Source: Dyadobacter chenhuakuii
GTDB taxonomy: Bacteria > Bacteroidota > Bacteroidia > Cytophagales > Spirosomataceae
Direction of reading: 5' to 3'
DNA length: 64,000 bases
NCBI RefSeq assembly: GCF_023821985.2
Contig: NZ_CP098805.1
Span: 930,001-994,000, forward strand
Part shown: positions 62,901-64,000 of the stretch, piece by piece
Numbering within the stretch: the stretch's first letter is position 1
Layout of the letters: every line of letters starts with the position of its first letter
Position numbers and translations under genes: made by a program
The notes under the pieces: model-generated
Seen by the model: only the letters and a program-made list of their open reading frames with translations
Told to the model about the DNA's origin: nothing
Database searches by the model: none

Positions 62901-63091
62901 TGCCATTGACCAACAAAACAGTGAAATCAATTTATTTCGGTCTGTACGGCCGCAACCTGGCCAACATTTATACCGCCAGCAAATACATTGATCCTGAGTT
63001 CACAAGCAGCGGCGGGAACATTCAGGGACTTGAAGGCGGAAGCATTCCGGTGCCTGCTACTTACGGCTTGAACGTGAATGTGAAGTTTTAA
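59912..63091 (+). CDS. SusC-like TonB-dependent receptor 2
   Basis: Protein of 1059 residues from ATG 59912, which gives the signal peptide MKTRFLYLLFLTFLATGSVI; the longer frame begins at GTG/TTG-type codons. It has a carboxypeptidase-regulatory domain (QRVISGIITDANDGSPLPGA), a TonB box-like LNEVVVTALGI, a plug (GSSRVLLRGVNSISGNNQPL; ENISVLKGPSAAALYGTRAA) and a barrel ending in YGLNVNVKF. It is paired with susD 2, 23 bp downstream. Substrate unknown. Confidence 0.95.
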   Translation: MKTRFLYLLFLTFLATGSVIAQQRVISGIITDANDGSPLPGASVAVKGTSSGTLSDADGAFSLSVNDDAAILVVSFIGYLAQDVAIGNGDKIAVALKADTRILNEVVVTALGISREKRALGYAVQEVKGEALQTRPTNALSALSGKVAGLQVVTSGGNMGGSSRVLLRGVNSISGNNQPLYVIDGTPIDNADLNSAATSSGSGGKDVGNMIQDLNPDDIENISVLKGPSAAALYGTRAANGVILITTKKGKENSKVNITLNTGIEFEQIVRLPKRQKLYGGGFSSTFQQANIGGKDYNIAEYAVDESWGPKLDGTPVLHWYNLDPENTADYLNPQPWSYPKNDVHTFFETGVANTNSLSVSGGNANSTYRLSYTNKNVKGTVPNSSLKRNSINFSGSTQLGKLKVYNNFNYIKNQSTGRPWTGATNRNIILEAFQWGAVQVDYEKLKNYKRADGTQILWNRSGYQNTPAGEAAKFIDNPYWSAYESYLDENRDRFYGNVGLVYDVNSWLKVSGKVNADVYNYQYQDRIAVYSRTQSQYQEYINNFSEFNYELLASANKSWGDISLNVNAGGNIMSQKRRVSDAVTQGGLIIPEYYNLKNASSVLVNSNAYRKQINSLFASFSLGWKSLLFVDGTLRNDWSSTLPVARNSFAYPSLTTSLILSELNGIEDWTWLDFAKVRLGWAQVGNDTDPYQLQRAYEASQSFDGLASYKLPTQLNNQALKPEITSSWETGLSVQAFKNRVGLDVTYYDNVSRNQIINIPVSSAFGYDSKVINAGKINNKGVEVTLTGTPIRQNGFEWNSSLNWSRNRNKVISLAPGVNTFQLANSLVTLVAREGQPYGQILGNDFIYAADGQKVINADGTYDRGQQLTPLGSVLPKYLFGFQNSFTYKNFNLGFLVDGRVGGKFFSQTYKVGMYAGVLDKTAANNVRETGVVLEGVKGTVKYNADGSYEVTNTTQNDTRITAQAWARGEYSGPTPQTIFDATFVKLREVTFGYSLPLTNKTVKSIYFGLYGRNLANIYTASKYIDPEFTSSGGNIQGLEGGSIPVPATYGLNVNVKF

Positions 63092-63114
63092 TTTAAAGTT
63101 TAAAAGAGAAGACC

Positions 63115-64000
63115 ATGCAAAAGTCCATATATCAAAAAAGCCTTCTTCCTCTTGCCATCGGCGCGCTTGCATTTCTTGCTTCTTGCAGCGACAGCCATTT
63201 TGAGGAAATAAATAAAGATCCCAACCGTCCCGGGAATACGACGACGACCACGATCCTGCTATCGGCTGAGAAACAGCTTATTGACAACATTCGGAACGAA
63301 AACAGCTCCCTGCGCGGGACGCAGCTGTTCGCTCAGTATTACAGTCAGAACATTTACAGCGACCAGTCGCGTTACGATATTCCGCGTTCTTATTCAGACA
63401 CTTATTGGAGCAATGCTTACAAGGCGCTTAACAATCTGAACGAGATCATCATCCTGAACTCCGATCCTGCTAAGAAGGATGTTGCCGCTGCCGGTGTGGC
63501 AGGTACAAATGCAAACCAGATCGCTATTGCGCGGATTTTGAAAGCCTATGCCTTTCAAGGTTTGACGGATGTTTTCGGGAATGTTCCTTACCAATCGTAC
63601 GGTAATCCGGATCCCGAGTTTCAGGCTTTGCAGCAGACGCCCGAGAACCTGAGCCCTGCCTATGCAAGCCAGCAAAAGATTTATCAGGACATTTTGAATG
63701 AGTTGAAGGCAGCCGGTGACACTTTGATCAAATACAAAGCAGCCAACACATTCGGCAACTATGATGTGATTTACAAAGGCAAAAATGAGTTGTGGGCAAA
63801 GTTTGCGAATTCGCTCCGCCTGCGCATTGCCACCCGGATCAGGACCAAGCTTCCGGCAGAATCGAATGCACACTTTGAGGATGCCCTGGCAAAAGGTGTT
63901 TTTACATCTAATGCAGACAATGCGGTTTTCAAATATCAGGCACTGGCCCCCAACGAGGCGCCGCTTTTCCGTGCAACTGTAACGGCGAACAGAAAGGACT
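63115..64000 (+). CDS. SusD-like lipoprotein 2, cut by the window end
   Basis: The first 295 codons from ATG 63115. The SPII signal is MQKSIYQKSLLPLAIGALAF, then LASC (Cys24). The SusD_2-type features are FEEINKDPNRPG near the N-terminus and ILKAYAFQGLTDVFGNVPYQ in the middle, with LWAKFANSLRLRIATR later. It binds the ligand of the SusC receptor encoded just upstream. The C-terminus is outside the window. Confidence 0.92.
   Translation, partial: MQKSIYQKSLLPLAIGALAFLASCSDSHFEEINKDPNRPGNTTTTTILLSAEKQLIDNIRNENSSLRGTQLFAQYYSQNIYSDQSRYDIPRSYSDTYWSNAYKALNNLNEIIILNSDPAKKDVAAAGVAGTNANQIAIARILKAYAFQGLTDVFGNVPYQSYGNPDPEFQALQQTPENLSPAYASQQKIYQDILNELKAAGDTLIKYKAANTFGNYDVIYKGKNELWAKFANSLRLRIATRIRTKLPAESNAHFEDALAKGVFTSNADNAVFKYQALAPNEAPLFRATVTANRKD

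Overview
The window looks like a chromosome segment of a Bacteroidota bacterium, most likely in the Cytophagales (Dyadobacter/Spirosoma-like). The signs are two SusC/SusD outer-membrane pairs, an Oar-type TonB receptor, two proteins with type IX secretion (T9SS) C-terminal sorting domains, many SPII lipoproteins, MacB/FtsX-type permeases of about 800 residues, DUF4249, and TAnnTTTG-type -7 promoter boxes. The genus is an inference from gene content. I saw no rRNA, tRNA, CRISPR array, prophage or insertion sequence.

Left part (1-7.5 kb), accessory and damaged. It opens with the 5' 858 codons of an AT-rich gene joining an HsdR-N-like PD-(D/E)XK nuclease domain to a NACHT/STAND-like NTPase, a candidate antiphage gene, behind a small XRE regulator. 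Then comes a decayed metal/redox stress locus: a BRCT protein, a MerR regulator, a YnfA/UPF0060 membrane protein and a TlpA-like thioredoxin are all frameshifted (at least six frameshifts between 3.75 and 6.0 kb), while a redoxin and a small exported protein between them are intact. The same 16-bp MerR-type operator stands before both divergent transcription units. A DUF1905/AraC deletion scar follows.

Middle (7.5-27.9 kb), mostly ordinary. It holds a 1421-residue repeat-rich T9SS protein, an AT-rich methyltransferase, a 2H phosphoesterase, a Mn catalase, an AraC/SRPBCC pair, an ECF sigma factor with a membrane-anchored partner and two lipoproteins, a T9SS SGNH esterase, a seven-repeat YWKNG lipoprotein, and a two-gene module of a ThiF/E1-like protein with a FeeM-like acyltransferase.

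27.9-37.1 kb holds three FtsX/MacB-like permease paralogues and a DUF4932 protein in two operons. Each operon has the same upstream layout: a sigma-54-like -24/-12 element and a dyad 52-54 bp further up. A DUF4249 lipoprotein, and a haloalkane dehalogenase fused by deletion to a truncated AraC gene, come next.

39.9-64 kb is nutrient uptake and envelope. A TetR gene diverges from a susC-susD-phosphodiesterase cluster, followed by GmhB and a heptosyltransferase-like GT9, a receiver-only response regulator, an LLM oxidoreductase, a DsbA-like protein, a DUF937/EF-hand protein, the Oar-like receptor, a PPC-domain protein, a YadA-head/S74 adhesin-like protein and a second susC-susD pair cut by the window end. 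Upstream of the Oar receptor four TTAA half-sites repeat at exact 11-bp steps in the -33 region, and a two-site version lies upstream of the first susC. This suggests PhoB/PhoP-type control. Two long palindromes with compensatory base changes (46.7 and 53.6 kb) are members of a dispersed hairpin repeat.
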